Position numbers and translations under genes: made by a program. From the NCBI GenBank assembly GCA_000467935.1, contig KI259821.1, positions 1-64,000 on the forward strand: a stretch of DNA of 64,000 bases, written 5' to 3'. Of this stretch, positions 8,718-18,238 are shown in pieces (within the stretch, counting starts at the first letter, position 1; every line of letters begins with the position of its first letter). Under the pieces are notes generated by a model. The model had not been told where the DNA came from, searched no databases, and saw nothing but the letters and a program-made list of their open reading frames with translations. This stretch comes from Peptostreptococcaceae bacterium oral taxon 113 str. W5053. Lineage in GTDB: Bacteria > Bacillota > Clostridia > Tissierellales > Peptoniphilaceae.

Positions 8718-8813
8718 GTCTCATTTTCAACTCCTCTCGACATTAATTATTCCCATTGCCGATTAGTTTATGCATATGAAAATAAAAAATGTGAATTCAG
8801 TAATGTTCTTCAC

Positions 8814-8842
8814 ATAAAAAAGACGGTCAATCGACCGTCTTT
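8814..8842 (-). terminator. Rho-independent terminator after hppA
   Basis: AAGACGGTC (8820-8828) and GACCGTCTT (8833-8841) form a nine-pair stem with a four-base loop, followed by a T-run when read on the minus strand. It ends the secG-hppA transcript and separates it from rnr-smpB. Confidence 0.85.
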
Positions 8843-8852
8843 AATCTACAAA

Positions 8853-10859
8853 TTACATAAAGAAACCATTGGAACCTATAAATAAAGGTGCAAAAATCAG
8901 AGATACAATTGTCATTAATTTGATAAGGATATTTAAAGAAGGTCCGGAAGTATCTTTAAAGGGATCTCCAACGGTATCGCCAGTAACGGCAGCCTTATGC
9001 GCTTCGCTTCCTTTTCCGCCATGATTTCCCTGTTCAATATACTTTTTAGCATTATCCCAAGAGCCACCTGCATTGGACATGAAAATAGCCATTAACACGC
9101 CTGTGACCAAAGCGCCTACCAATAATCCTCCCAGCGCCTCCGATCCAAGAACTACACCGATAAGAATCGGTACAATAACCGCTAATAATCCGGGAACAAT
9201 CATTTCACGAAGAGCTGCCTTGGTGCTAATGTCTACACAAGTATTATATTCCGGCTTTTCCGTTCCTTGCATGATGCCGGGCATCTCTCTGAACTGTCTA
9301 CGCACTTCTTCAATCATTGAATTCGCAGCTTTACCTACCGCATCCATCGTTAAAGCCGTAAACAAGAAAGGCAGCATACCGCCAATAAAAATACCTGCAA
9401 TAACGGACGGTTTTGTAACATCAATTGCTTTTAACGCAACCGCTTGTGTATACGAAGCAAACAAAGACAGCGCAGTCAATGCTGCAGAACCGATTGCAAA
9501 CCCCTTTCCTACTGCAGCAGTAGTATTTCCAACAGAATCCAATGTATCCGTAATATGACGAACATCTTCCGGCAATTCACACATTTCTGCAATTCCGCCC
9601 GCATTATCAGCTACCGGACCATAGGCATCAACCGCAATCGTCATACCCGCTGTAGACAACATTCCTACAGCTGCAAGCGCAATGCCGTATAAACCTTCTG
9701 CCGAAGAGGAAGCTCCGTTAGAAGCAAAATAGGCAATGATGATACCCGCTGCAATAACAAGAATCGGTCCAGCTGTAGACAACATCCCTACCCCAAGTCC
9801 GGCAATGATATTTGTTGAAGAACCCGTTTCCGATTCATGTGCAATTTTACGAACAGGTTTATATGAATCGGAAGTATAATATTCCGTAATCTTAGCAATA
9901 ATTAAACCTACTGCCAATCCTACAAGAACGGCAATAAATGCCTGTGCTTTTCCAAAAATAATCTTGCTTAAAAAATAAGCGGATACAACAGTAATAATCG
10001 AACTTGCCAACGTTCCCATATTTAATGATTTTTGAGGATTCCCGTCTCCGCGAACAAAATATATTCCAAGAATGGAAGCTACAACCCCTACTGCAGATAA
10101 AGATAGTGCATATTCAACACCTTTTTGTCCGAATGCAATCAACCCCAATGTAATAGCCGAAATAATTGCTCCAACATAGGATTCAAATAAGTCGGCACCC
10201 ATTCCGGCGACGTCACCCACATTATCTCCGACATTATCTGCAATAACTGCAGGATTTCTCGGATCATCTTCCGGAATTCCCGCCTCCACTTTACCTACCA
10301 AGTCAGCTCCCACATCTGCAGCCTTTGTATAAATACCACCACCTACACGAGCAAATAATGCAATAGATGAAGCGCCCAAGCCAAAGCCCGTAATAATTTC
10401 AGGACTGCGAAAAATCATATATAAAACGCCCACTCCTAAAATTCCTAAACCGACAACGCTTAACCCCATTACCGAACCGCCTGCAAAAGCAACTTTTAAT
10501 GCAGCCGGCATTCCACCGTCTTTCGCCGCATTAGCGGTACGAACATTTGCTTGAGTTGCCGCTTTCATTCCAATATAACCGGCTAACATGGAGAAGCACG
10601 CTCCCGCCAAAAAACAAAATGCAGTAAACCAGCTCTTAAGTAAGAGACCGATAATAAAAAATAAGACCACAACAAAAATTATTAGTGAACGATACTCACG
10701 TTGTAAAAACGCCATAGCGCCTTCTCGAATGTAGCTTGCAATTTCCATCATTCTGTCGTTGCCTTCTTTTAATTTTCCGATATTACTGGAACGAAGTAAT
10801 GCAAATATCAAGGCAACAACTCCTACAATAGGTGCTGCAATAACAAAAAAATTATCCAA
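8853..10859 (-). CDS. hppA: Membrane-bound ion-translocating pyrophosphatase, K+-dependent, probably Na+-pumping
   Basis: An integral membrane enzyme (668 aa, about 16 membrane segments) that couples hydrolysis of PPi to ion export. The substrate site is intact, including the acidic DNVGDNVGDVAG motif. GNTTAA carries the Ala typical of K+-dependent members (Lys in K+-independent ones). In the GADLFESYVG segment the Glu sits in the position seen in Na+-pumping Thermotoga-type enzymes, whereas plant H+ pumps carry it one turn later. A Na+ pump would fit the Na+-coupled BrnQ and NSS transporters elsewhere in the window. Follows secG by 15 bases. Confidence 0.92.
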   Translation of the reverse strand: MDNFFVIAAPIVGVVALIFALLRSSNIGKLKEGNDRMMEIASYIREGAMAFLQREYRSLIIFVVVLFFIIGLLLKSWFTAFCFLAGACFSMLAGYIGMKAATQANVRTANAAKDGGMPAALKVAFAGGSVMGLSVVGLGILGVGVLYMIFRSPEIITGFGLGASSIALFARVGGGIYTKAADVGADLVGKVEAGIPEDDPRNPAVIADNVGDNVGDVAGMGADLFESYVGAIISAITLGLIAFGQKGVEYALSLSAVGVVASILGIYFVRGDGNPQKSLNMGTLASSIITVVSAYFLSKIIFGKAQAFIAVLVGLAVGLIIAKITEYYTSDSYKPVRKIAHESETGSSTNIIAGLGVGMLSTAGPILVIAAGIIIAYFASNGASSSAEGLYGIALAAVGMLSTAGMTIAVDAYGPVADNAGGIAEMCELPEDVRHITDTLDSVGNTTAAVGKGFAIGSAALTALSLFASYTQAVALKAIDVTKPSVIAGIFIGGMLPFLFTALTMDAVGKAANSMIEEVRRQFREMPGIMQGTEKPEYNTCVDISTKAALREMIVPGLLAVIVPILIGVVLGSEALGGLLVGALVTGVLMAIFMSNAGGSWDNAKKYIEQGNHGGKGSEAHKAAVTGDTVGDPFKDTSGPSLNILIKLMTIVSLIFAPLFIGSNGFFM

Positions 10860-10874
10860 TGCCTTTTCCCCTTT

Positions 10875-11099
10875 CTATTTGATTGTCGCAATTGCAATAG
10901 CAGCTACTAAAAATACAATGAATGCAACAATGGTTACTTTATTCAGTAATGCATCTTTACCGGATCCGGATTTCCCAAATATATTGGTACTCCCGCCATA
11001 CGCAGCGCCAAGTCCTTCTCTTTTCGGCTCTTGCATCATTACTGCCGCAATAATCGCTATACTGGCTAATAAAATAATTACACTTAATACATTTTGCAT
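10875..11099 (-). CDS. secG: Preprotein translocase subunit SecG
   Basis: SecG (74 aa) is the small auxiliary subunit of the SecYEG channel. Two membrane segments flank a loop with the family-typical KREGLGAAYGG...NIFGKSGSG region. Usually found in clostridia between eno and rnr, as here, although hppA has been placed in between. The two genes probably share the promoter at 11147-11175. Confidence 0.92.
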   Translation of the reverse strand: MQNVLSVIILLASIAIIAAVMMQEPKREGLGAAYGGSTNIFGKSGSGKDALLNKVTIVAFIVFLVAAIAIATIK

Positions 11100-11146
11100 A
11101 GTTCAACACCTCCATCTCTGTTTTCTGTGATATCAACAATATATGA

Positions 11147-11175
11147 ATTTTATCATATGGGTTAATGAAAAGCAA
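11147..11175 (-). promoter_or_regulatory. Promoter of secG-hppA
   Basis: TTGCTT (11170-11175), 17-base spacer, TAAAAT (11147-11152), with an extended -10 TG. About 40-50 bases upstream of the secG start and just after the eno terminator. Confidence 0.6.
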
Positions 11176-11202
11176 GAAAAAATCATATAAAAATATCATC
11201 AT

Positions 11203-11241
11203 AAATCATCATAAAAAAGCTCAAAAGAGCTTTTTTTATGA
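11203..11241 (-). terminator. Terminator after eno, extended by a long A/T stem
   Basis: The core AGCTC/GAGCT hairpin with a TTTT loop is flanked by A and T runs, giving terminators on both strands. The pairing extends outward through CATCAT/ATGATG to about 16 base pairs. It ends the gap-pgk-tpiA-eno transcript. Confidence 0.8.
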
Positions 11242-11248
11242 TGAAACT

Positions 11249-12547
11249 TTAAAATTTATTTTTTAAATTATAAAATGCATTTTGTCCTGCAAACATAGCA
11301 GTAATAAATAACTCATCTTCAATACGCATCAATTGATTATATTTGGCGACACGATCCGTTCTGGATGGAGCGCCGGTTTTGATTTGTCCCGTATTTAAGG
11401 CGACTGCTAAATCTGCAATAAAGGTATCTTCGGACTCGCCGCTGCGATGGGAGATAATGGCTGTCATATTATTCTTTTTTGCCAATTCAACAGCTTCAAT
11501 GGTTTCCGTTACGGTGCCGATCTGATTTAACTTAATCAAAATGGAGTTTCCTACACCCAACTCGATCCCCCTCGTTAAACGCTCCGTATTGGTTACAAAT
11601 AAATCATCCCCGACAATCTGAATCCTCTTGCCTAATTTTTCCGTAAGGATTTTCCAACCGTCCCAATCTTCTTCATTCAACCCGTCTTCAATGGAAATAA
11701 TGGGATATTTTTCAACCATTTGAACATAAAAATCTACCAATTGTTCCGATGTAAAAGATTTGCCTTCGCCGGTTAATTCATATTTCCCGGTTTTTTCATC
11801 ATAAAACTCAGATGCTGCTGCATCAATGGCCATAAAAATATCTTTACCCGGTTCATACCCTGCCTTTTGTATAGCTTCCACAATAATCTGAAAAGCCTCT
11901 TCATTGGATGAAAGATTCGGGGCAAAGCCGCCCTCATCTCCCACTCCCGTATTTAGTCCCTTTTCTTTTAACACGGCTTTCAAAGCATGAAAAATTTCCG
12001 TTACCATACGAATACCTTCAGTAAAAGATTCAGCCCCCACCGGCATAATCATAAATTCTTGAATATCCACATTATTATCCGCATGTGCTCCACCGTTTAA
12101 AATATTGCACATGGGAACCGGTAAAGTTTTTCCATTAACACCGCCTAAATAGCGATATAACGGTTGATTTAATTCTCCGGCAGCTGCTCTTGCCACAGCC
12201 ATAGAAACCGCCAGTATGGCATTTGCCCCTAATTTTCCTTTATTCGGCGTTCCGTCCAGAGCAAGCAATGCTTCGTCTACCCCGACTTGATCAAAAACGT
12301 CATAGTCGATAATCTCTTCAGCAATGATTTCATTGACATTCTTAACTGCGGTCAGAACCCCTTTTCCTCCATATCTGGATTGATCTGCGTCTCTTAACTC
12401 CACCGCTTCAAATTGACCGGTGCTTGCTCCGGAGGGCACAATGGAACGCCCCATATAACCGTCTTCCGTATACACTTCCACTTCAATCGTCGGATTTCCT
12501 CTGGAATCTAATACTTCTCTTGCATAAATATCATGGATTAAACTCAT
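11249..12547 (-). CDS. eno: Enolase
   Basis: Enolase (432 aa) interconverts 2-phosphoglycerate and phosphoenolpyruvate with Mg2+. Expected signatures are present: ARE(V/I)LDSRGNPT at the N-terminus, GDEGGFAPN with the catalytic Glu, the metal ligands in IEDG and GDDLFVTN, and SHRSGESEDTFIADL around the catalytic Lys/His region. Last gene of the glycolytic cluster, 49 bases after tpiA. Confidence 0.97.
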   Translation of the reverse strand: MSLIHDIYAREVLDSRGNPTIEVEVYTEDGYMGRSIVPSGASTGQFEAVELRDADQSRYGGKGVLTAVKNVNEIIAEEIIDYDVFDQVGVDEALLALDGTPNKGKLGANAILAVSMAVARAAAGELNQPLYRYLGGVNGKTLPVPMCNILNGGAHADNNVDIQEFMIMPVGAESFTEGIRMVTEIFHALKAVLKEKGLNTGVGDEGGFAPNLSSNEEAFQIIVEAIQKAGYEPGKDIFMAIDAAASEFYDEKTGKYELTGEGKSFTSEQLVDFYVQMVEKYPIISIEDGLNEEDWDGWKILTEKLGKRIQIVGDDLFVTNTERLTRGIELGVGNSILIKLNQIGTVTETIEAVELAKKNNMTAIISHRSGESEDTFIADLAVALNTGQIKTGAPSRTDRVAKYNQLMRIEDELFITAMFAGQNAFYNLKNKF

Positions 12548-12596
12548 TTTCTTCTATTTCCTCCTTTGATAAATCATTCTATTTTTACATATAAAT

Positions 12597-13349
12597 TTAT
12601 AATTCGTAATTCACTAATTGTTCAAAATCTTCCACATTTAGGCTTGCTCCGCCGACTAAAGCACCATCAATATTCTTCATGTTCATCAATCCCTTTATAT
12701 TGGAAGGCTTTACACTTCCGCCGTATTGAATACGAATGTTCTCGGAAAATTCCGAATCGTACATTTCTCCCATGGTTTTTCTGATAAAAAAGATAGTCTC
12801 TTCCGCCTCTTCATCGGAAGCTGTCTTTCCTGTTCCGATAGCCCATATCGGTTCATAAGCAATAACCACTTGACTTGCTTCTTGTCTTGATAAATTATCA
12901 AAACCCTTTCTTAATTGATAAGACAATACCTTTTGAACTTTACCCGTTTCCCTTTCCTCAAGATTTTCGCCGACACATAAAATAGGTTTTAACCCGTGAG
13001 CCAATGCGGATTGAAGCTTCCGATTGATTAATTCATCGTCTTCTTGAAAAAGGCTTCTGCGTTCGCTATGTCCTAAAATCACATACTCCACGCCTAAATC
13101 TAAAAGCATCAACGGTGAAATTTCGCCGGTATATGCTCCGTTCTCATCAAAATACATATTTTGAGCTCCAAGTTTCATGGAGCTTCCCTTTAACATTTTC
13201 CCTACGGAACAAAGATGTGTAAACGGTACGCAGACTACAATATCTACTTTTTCAGATAATTTTTTTTGAAGTAATTTTTCGATGAATACCTTGCCTTCCG
13301 TTGCAGTTGTATTCATTTTCCAATTACCCGCAATAATTTTTTTTCTCAT
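12597..13349 (-). CDS. tpiA: Triosephosphate isomerase
   Basis: TpiA (250 aa) interconverts dihydroxyacetone phosphate and glyceraldehyde-3-phosphate. Catalytic residues are visible: NWKMN (Lys), LGHSERR (His), AYEPIWAIGTGKTA (Glu and the flexible loop 6) and the phosphate-binding YGGSV. Nine bases after pgk, so very likely cotranscribed. Confidence 0.97.
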   Translation of the reverse strand: MRKKIIAGNWKMNTTATEGKVFIEKLLQKKLSEKVDIVVCVPFTHLCSVGKMLKGSSMKLGAQNMYFDENGAYTGEISPLMLLDLGVEYVILGHSERRSLFQEDDELINRKLQSALAHGLKPILCVGENLEERETGKVQKVLSYQLRKGFDNLSRQEASQVVIAYEPIWAIGTGKTASDEEAEETIFFIRKTMGEMYDSEFSENIRIQYGGSVKPSNIKGLMNMKNIDGALVGGASLNVEDFEQLVNYEL

Positions 13350-13358
13350 ACGAATCTC

Positions 13359-14555
13359 CTATTTATCTTCTATAGCCTCAATCCCCGGTAACTTTTTCCC
13401 TTCCAAAAATTCCAAAGATGCACCTCCTCCGGTGGAAACATGGGTAATTTTATCTTTCAATCCGGCTTTTTCAACCGCAAGCGCACTGTCTCCTCCGCCC
13501 ACAATGGAGATACAATTTGTCTGTGCCAAAGCTTCGGCTATAGCATTTGTTCCTGCTGCAAAAGGAGCAACTTCAAACACACCCATCGGTCCGTTCCAAA
13601 CAACGGTTTTTGCTTCTCTAATTTTCTCTGCAAAAATTTCACGAGTTTTTGGACCGATATCCAAAGCTTCCATATCTTCCGGAATATGATGAATATCTAC
13701 AATATCGGTTTGTGCATTCGCATCGATTTCTTTGGCGATGACCACATCCACAGGCAGTAAAAGTTGTACACCTTGAGACTCTGCCTTTTTCATCAACTCT
13801 AAAGCCAATTCCATTTTGTCTTCTTCCAGTAAAGAACGTCCTATTTCTATGCCTTGAGCTTTTAAAAATGTATAAGCCATTCCTCCGCCGATAAGAATGG
13901 TGTCAACTTTTTCAATTAAGTTTTGAATAACACCGATTTTGTCACTGACTTTCGCACCACCCAAAATGGATACAAAAGGATGTTCCGCATTTTCTAAAGC
14001 TTTTCCCATAATTTCAATTTCTTTTTCAACCAACAAACCTACACAGGAGGGTAATAAAGAAGAAATGCCCACATTGGAAGCATGAGCTCTGTGACTGGTT
14101 CCAAATGCATCATTGACATAAATATCCGCCAAGGATGCCAATTCTTTGGCAAAAACTTCTCCGTTCTTTTCTTCTTCCGCTCTATATCTGGTATTTTCTA
14201 ACAATACAACTTCACCGGGTCGTAAGTTCTCACAAGCCTTTCGAATATCATCGTCCACAACCGTTTTGGAAGCTAAAAATCTAACATCACAATCCAGCAA
14301 TTCGGACAATCGAAGAGCAACAGGCTCCAAGGTGAAATCCGAATTGTATTCGCCTTTCGGTCTTCCCAAGTGACTCATCAAGATCACGGAAGCCCCCTCT
14401 TTCAATAGATACTTGATTGTAGGAATTGCTGCACGAATTCTTGCATCATCAGATATTTCCCCTTTATTTACTTTGGACATGGGTACATTAAAATCAACAC
14501 GTACAATAACTCTTTTATTGGCAAATTTAAAATCTCCGACACTTTTTTTGCTCAT
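13359..14555 (-). CDS. pgk: Phosphoglycerate kinase
   Basis: Pgk (398 aa) makes ATP and 3-phosphoglycerate from 1,3-bisphosphoglycerate. Substrate-binding motifs RVDFNVP near the N-terminus, SHLGRPKG, and the C-terminal nucleotide site GGGDSALAVE are all present, as is the glycine-rich hinge THVSTGGGASLEFLEGK. Starts 64 bases after gap, with a terminator-like hairpin between them that may lower pgk relative to gap. Confidence 0.97.
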   Translation of the reverse strand: MSKKSVGDFKFANKRVIVRVDFNVPMSKVNKGEISDDARIRAAIPTIKYLLKEGASVILMSHLGRPKGEYNSDFTLEPVALRLSELLDCDVRFLASKTVVDDDIRKACENLRPGEVVLLENTRYRAEEEKNGEVFAKELASLADIYVNDAFGTSHRAHASNVGISSLLPSCVGLLVEKEIEIMGKALENAEHPFVSILGGAKVSDKIGVIQNLIEKVDTILIGGGMAYTFLKAQGIEIGRSLLEEDKMELALELMKKAESQGVQLLLPVDVVIAKEIDANAQTDIVDIHHIPEDMEALDIGPKTREIFAEKIREAKTVVWNGPMGVFEVAPFAAGTNAIAEALAQTNCISIVGGGDSALAVEKAGLKDKITHVSTGGGASLEFLEGKKLPGIEAIEDK

Positions 14556-14579
14556 AACCTTCTCCTTTTTTGATTTTTA

Positions 14580-14612
14580 AAAGAAAAGCCCAGTCAAATT
14601 GACTGGACTTAT
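14580..14612 (-). terminator. Terminator/attenuator between gap and pgk
   Basis: AGTCCAGTCAA and TTGACTGGGCT pair with one wobble and are followed by TTTTCTTTT on the minus strand. I see no clear promoter between it and pgk, so it may act as a partial terminator that leaves gap more abundant than pgk-tpiA-eno. Confidence 0.7.
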
Positions 14613-14619
14613 GCTCTAT

Positions 14620-15618
14620 TTATAGGCCTTTCTTAACCATTTCGGCTAAGTCCACCACTCTGTGAGAATAGCCCCATTCATTATCATACCAAGAAACAAC
14701 TTTTGCCATGTTGCCTACGACCATCGTTTGTTCAGCATCAATAATGGACGAGCGAATGTCTCCTTGATAATCAATAGACACCAAAGGTTCATCGGAGAAT
14801 CCCATAATTCCTTTTAATTCATTTTCACTCGCATTTTTTAATGCTTCATTAATTTCTTCCACTGTAGCTTCCTTCTCAAGTTCAAAGGTTACATCCACAA
14901 TGGAACAAGTTGGAACCGGCACGCGAATTGCATATCCGTTTAATTTTCCTTTAACTTCCGGTAACACCAAAGAAACCGCTTTAGCCGCACCCGTTGTTGT
15001 AGGTACAATGGACAATGCGGCAGCTCTTGCACGACGATAATCTTTATGCAAATTATCATGTAAATTTTGATCCCCTGTGTATGCATGAACTGTAGTCATT
15101 AAACCTTTTACAATACCGAATTTTTCAAGAATAATTTTTGTTAAAGGTGCCAGACAATTTGTTGTACAGGATGCATTGGAAATAATATGATGTTTGGAAG
15201 AATCGTATTTATCGTTATTTACACCCATAACAACGGTAATATCCGCATCCTTAGCCGGTGCCGTAATAATTACTTTCTTTGCTCCAGCTTTGATATGCTT
15301 GGAAAGTCCTGCATGATCTTTAAATACTCCGGTACTGTCGATAACTAAATCCACTCCCAATTCTTTCCATGGAAGATTTTCCGGCTCTCTTTCGGAATAA
15401 AAATTCACTTTCTTTCCATTAATGAGTAAATAATCTTCCTTTGCTTCCACTTCACCTTCAAATTTTCCATAAAGAGAATCATATTTAAAAAGATGAGCAT
15501 TCATATTGATGTCACCTAAGGTATTAATAGCAACTAAATCAATACCACGATTCTCTTCAAAAATAATGCGCACAACATCTCTGCCGATTCTGCCAAATCC
15601 GTTTAGGGCAACTCTCAT
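14620..15618 (-). CDS. gap: Glyceraldehyde-3-phosphate dehydrogenase, type I
   Basis: GapA (332 aa) oxidises glyceraldehyde-3-phosphate with NAD+ and phosphate. The Rossmann start NGFGRIGRDV, the active-site SASCTTNCLAP with the catalytic Cys, and the C-terminal WYDNEWGYSHRVVDL motif define the family. The residue pattern around the first beta strands (no basic residue near Asn-Thr) suits NAD+ use. A strong AAGGAGG site precedes the ATG. No cggR-type repressor gene precedes it; the upstream neighbour is rpoN. Confidence 0.96.
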   Translation of the reverse strand: MRVALNGFGRIGRDVVRIIFEENRGIDLVAINTLGDINMNAHLFKYDSLYGKFEGEVEAKEDYLLINGKKVNFYSEREPENLPWKELGVDLVIDSTGVFKDHAGLSKHIKAGAKKVIITAPAKDADITVVMGVNNDKYDSSKHHIISNASCTTNCLAPLTKIILEKFGIVKGLMTTVHAYTGDQNLHDNLHKDYRRARAAALSIVPTTTGAAKAVSLVLPEVKGKLNGYAIRVPVPTCSIVDVTFELEKEATVEEINEALKNASENELKGIMGFSDEPLVSIDYQGDIRSSIIDAEQTMVVGNMAKVVSWYDNEWGYSHRVVDLAEMVKKGL

Positions 15619-15688
15619 ATTTACATTCCTCCTTCAAATTTTTATGATCTAATGTTTATCCTTTTAATAACCTTTTTAAACCGTGATT

Positions 15689-15717
15689 ATTGTATATCAA
15701 ATTATCCAAATAAACAA
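15689..15717 (-). promoter_or_regulatory. Promoter of the glycolytic cluster
   Basis: TTGTTT (15712-15717), 17-base spacer, TACAAT (15689-15694), about 70 bases upstream of gap. A T/A-rich stretch between it and the rpoN end may act as an UP element. Confidence 0.5.
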
Positions 15718-15777
15718 GATGATTCTCTTCTATAATAATATTATAATGATACCTTATTTCTTGTACTTAAAACATCT

Positions 15778-17129
15778 TTATTCATATATTTTTCGCTTGT
15801 TTGAACTTCTTATTCCCATTTCCTCTCTGTATTTTGCAATTGTCCGTCTGGAAACGGTAAGTCCCCGCTTATTCAATAATTTTTCAATACAGGAATCGGA
15901 TAATGGCTTTTTCTTATCTTCGCCTTCAATCATTTCTCTCATATGTGTCTTTACCGTTACGGAAGATACCTCACTTCCAAGCCCATTTGTAAAGAATTCT
16001 TTTAATTCATAAGTCCCCCTGTCTGTACGAATATATTTTCCATTTGTCGATCTGGATACTGTTGACTCATGTACACCAATTTCATCGGCAACATCTTTCA
16101 AACGCATGGGCTTTAAATATTTTTCACCATAATTGAAAAAGTCACTTTGTTTTTTCACAATACTCTCAATTACTTTTTGTATCGTCTGCCTACGTTGCTC
16201 AACACTTTGAATAATCCATAAAGCCTGATCTAACTTTTTTTAACATATCTTTTCGCTTCGCTGTCTTCTTCCTGAGCCAATATGTTTTCATAATTATTAT
16301 TAATATAGAGCCTCGGTAAAGAAGTTTCATTCATATTCACTTCAAAGGCATCTTCCGTATCTTTTTTGATAATTTCCGCATCAATTAAAACATATGGCAC
16401 TGTTTTTCCGGATGAAAAACTGCTTCCAGGCAAAGGATTTAAAGCTTTTATCCTTTCTACAGCCTCTACCACATCTTTTAAAGAAACTTTTTCCTCTTTC
16501 GCAATTTGTTCCAAATGATTATCGGCAATATCACTTAACCGAGTTCTTATCATTCTTTTTACCAGGTGTTTCTCCGATAAATCTGCAACTTGCAAAAGTA
16601 AACAATCCTTTAGATCGACACCTCCTACCCCTTTAGGTTCAAAGCTGCGAATTATATCGAACATTTTCTTTGCAATAAAGATATCGGTCTGTAAAAATGG
16701 AAGCATTTGTTCCAAAGGTTCTTTAAAATATCCACAATCATTAATATTCTCAATTAAGATGGTTCCTACAAATAATTCTTGTCTTGTAAGGTTAAGATAG
16801 CTCAATTGTTCCATTAAAAAATCTTTCAGCGTCTTTTCCTCTTTATAAAAATCTAAAAAACTATATTCACTGGATTCCTGGGAACAATTTGCAGGCAAAG
16901 CGCTATCATTTATAAATCTTTCCCAATCTTTTTCATCCGCCATCTCTTCACTTTTTGATAATTCTTCATACTCTACACAGTCCATTTCCAAACAAGGATT
17001 ATCTAAAATCTGTTGATTAAGATATTCAATCAATTCCAATGTATTCAATTGCAAGATTTCGATGGATTGACGTAACTCTTGAGTCATAATCAACTTCTGT
17101 TGCTGTTCAATGGATAATTTATAGTTCAC
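15778..17129 (-). pseudogene. rpoN: RNA polymerase sigma-54 factor, interrupted by a one-base frameshift
   Basis: Sigma-54 drives -24/-12 promoters with enhancer-binding ATPases. The first frame (16230-17129) gives region I (QQQKLIMTQELRQSIEILQL) and the core-binding domain. The second (15778 to about 16230) gives the HTH (ADEIGVHESTVSRSTNGKYI) and the RpoN box RRTIAKYREE. The frames break at seven T on the plus strand (16235-16241): A7 in the mRNA. One more A would restore an uninterrupted reading frame of about 450 residues through KKKLDQALWIIQSVEQR, with no other lesion. It may be a real mutation, phase variation, transcriptional slippage or a sequencing error. It follows mutY by 19 bases. 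Confidence 0.88.
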
Positions 17130-17148
17130 GTAATCCCCCCTTCTCTTC

Positions 17149-18159
17149 TTATATCAAAAACTGCTTAAATGCCGTTGGAATCGAATACTTTTCCTTGATT
17201 TCACTTTCCTGTGCCCAAATATATTCTGCCGATGCCTCTTTCGCCTCTAATTCAAATGCTCTCATATTCCATTCTTCATGACTGAAAATATGTTTTTTTT
17301 CTACTTTAAAAACTAAACGATCAAAATCAATATTCTTCTTCCTTAAATACTCCATAGCTTTTTCCGTTTCCAATCTTCCGGACGTATTGGGAAGTTGATA
17401 TAAATTTGCCAATATTCCCTTTTTCTCACGTTTTGTTAACGCCAATTTTCCGTTATTGTATATTAAAAAAACCGTTTTTTCTTTTATTCTTCGATTTTTC
17501 AGCTTGTTTTTAACCGGCAATTTTTCAACTAAATCTTTTTTATAGGCTTCACAACCATTCTTGAAAATACACATCAAACAACCTGCACTCTTGGGACTGC
17601 AAACCATAGAACCGAAATCCATTAATGCTTGATTAAAATCTCCGGGTCGATCTTCAGGCAAGAGAGAATCTACAAGCTTATAAAACTCTTTTTGAGTTTT
17701 GCTTTGAGAAATATTCTTGTCGATTCCGAAATATCGACTTAATACACGATACACATTTCCGTCTACTGCAGGTACTTTTTCTCCAAAAACGATGCTGGCA
17801 ATAGCTCCGGATGTATATTCTCCAATTCCCGATAATTTTTTTAATTCCTGTTTATTACTCGGAAAATGACCCATTTGTTGAATTTGTTTTGCGGCTTTTC
17901 GCAAATTAAGCGCCCTGGAATAATATCCAAGACCTTCCCACAATTTTAAAACTTCATCCTCTTCCGACTCAATTAAACTTTTCAGGGTCGGAAAACGAGA
18001 TAAAAATGAATTATATTTTTCTATCACAGTCTCTACTCTTGTCTGTTGCAACATAATTTCAGATAGCCATATTTTATAAGGATCTCTACTTTTTCTCCAA
18101 GGTAAGTCTCTTTTATTTTCGTTATACCACAACAATAAAGTCTTTGTGAAATAATGCAT
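17149..18159 (-). CDS. mutY: Adenine DNA glycosylase MutY
   Basis: MutY removes adenine mispaired with 8-oxoguanine. The helix-hairpin-helix glycosylase region (LSEIMLQQTRVETVI...LWEGLGYYSRA...LSGIGEYTSGAIAS) and the [4Fe-4S] cysteines (spacing C-x6-C-x2-C-x5-C) are intact, followed by a NUDIX-like C-terminal domain that recognises 8-oxoG. I chose ATG 18159 (336 aa): the in-frame TTG at 18174 lies before the AGGAGG ribosome site. Probably cotranscribed with rpoN. Confidence 0.94.
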   Translation of the reverse strand: MHYFTKTLLLWYNENKRDLPWRKSRDPYKIWLSEIMLQQTRVETVIEKYNSFLSRFPTLKSLIESEEDEVLKLWEGLGYYSRALNLRKAAKQIQQMGHFPSNKQELKKLSGIGEYTSGAIASIVFGEKVPAVDGNVYRVLSRYFGIDKNISQSKTQKEFYKLVDSLLPEDRPGDFNQALMDFGSMVCSPKSAGCLMCIFKNGCEAYKKDLVEKLPVKNKLKNRRIKEKTVFLIYNNGKLALTKREKKGILANLYQLPNTSGRLETEKAMEYLRKKNIDFDRLVFKVEKKHIFSHEEWNMRAFELEAKEASAEYIWAQESEIKEKYSIPTAFKQFLI

Positions 18160-18176
18160 CTTTGCCTCCTGCAAAT

Positions 18177-18182
18177 ATTATA
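18177..18182 (-). promoter_or_regulatory. Extended -10 promoter for mutY
   Basis: TATAAT with TG at the extended position; no good -35 box at the usual distance. It would give a leader of only about ten bases before the AGGAGG ribosome site of mutY. Confidence 0.5.
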
Positions 18183-18238
18183 CCAAATATTTCAAAAGGA
18201 AAAAATCTTCTTCAACGCCCGCCTCCTCTTATATACTA

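Noticed and set aside
10957..11202. 81-codon open frame on the minus strand over secG
   Set aside because: It is out of frame with the clear SecG protein and has no family resemblance.
16230..16245. Classical programmed -1 ribosomal frameshift in rpoN
   Set aside because: The zero frame reads GTT AAA AAA AGT, so the tandem slippery codons are not in the X XXY YYZ register and no downstream stem-loop was evident. Transcriptional slippage or mutation is simpler.
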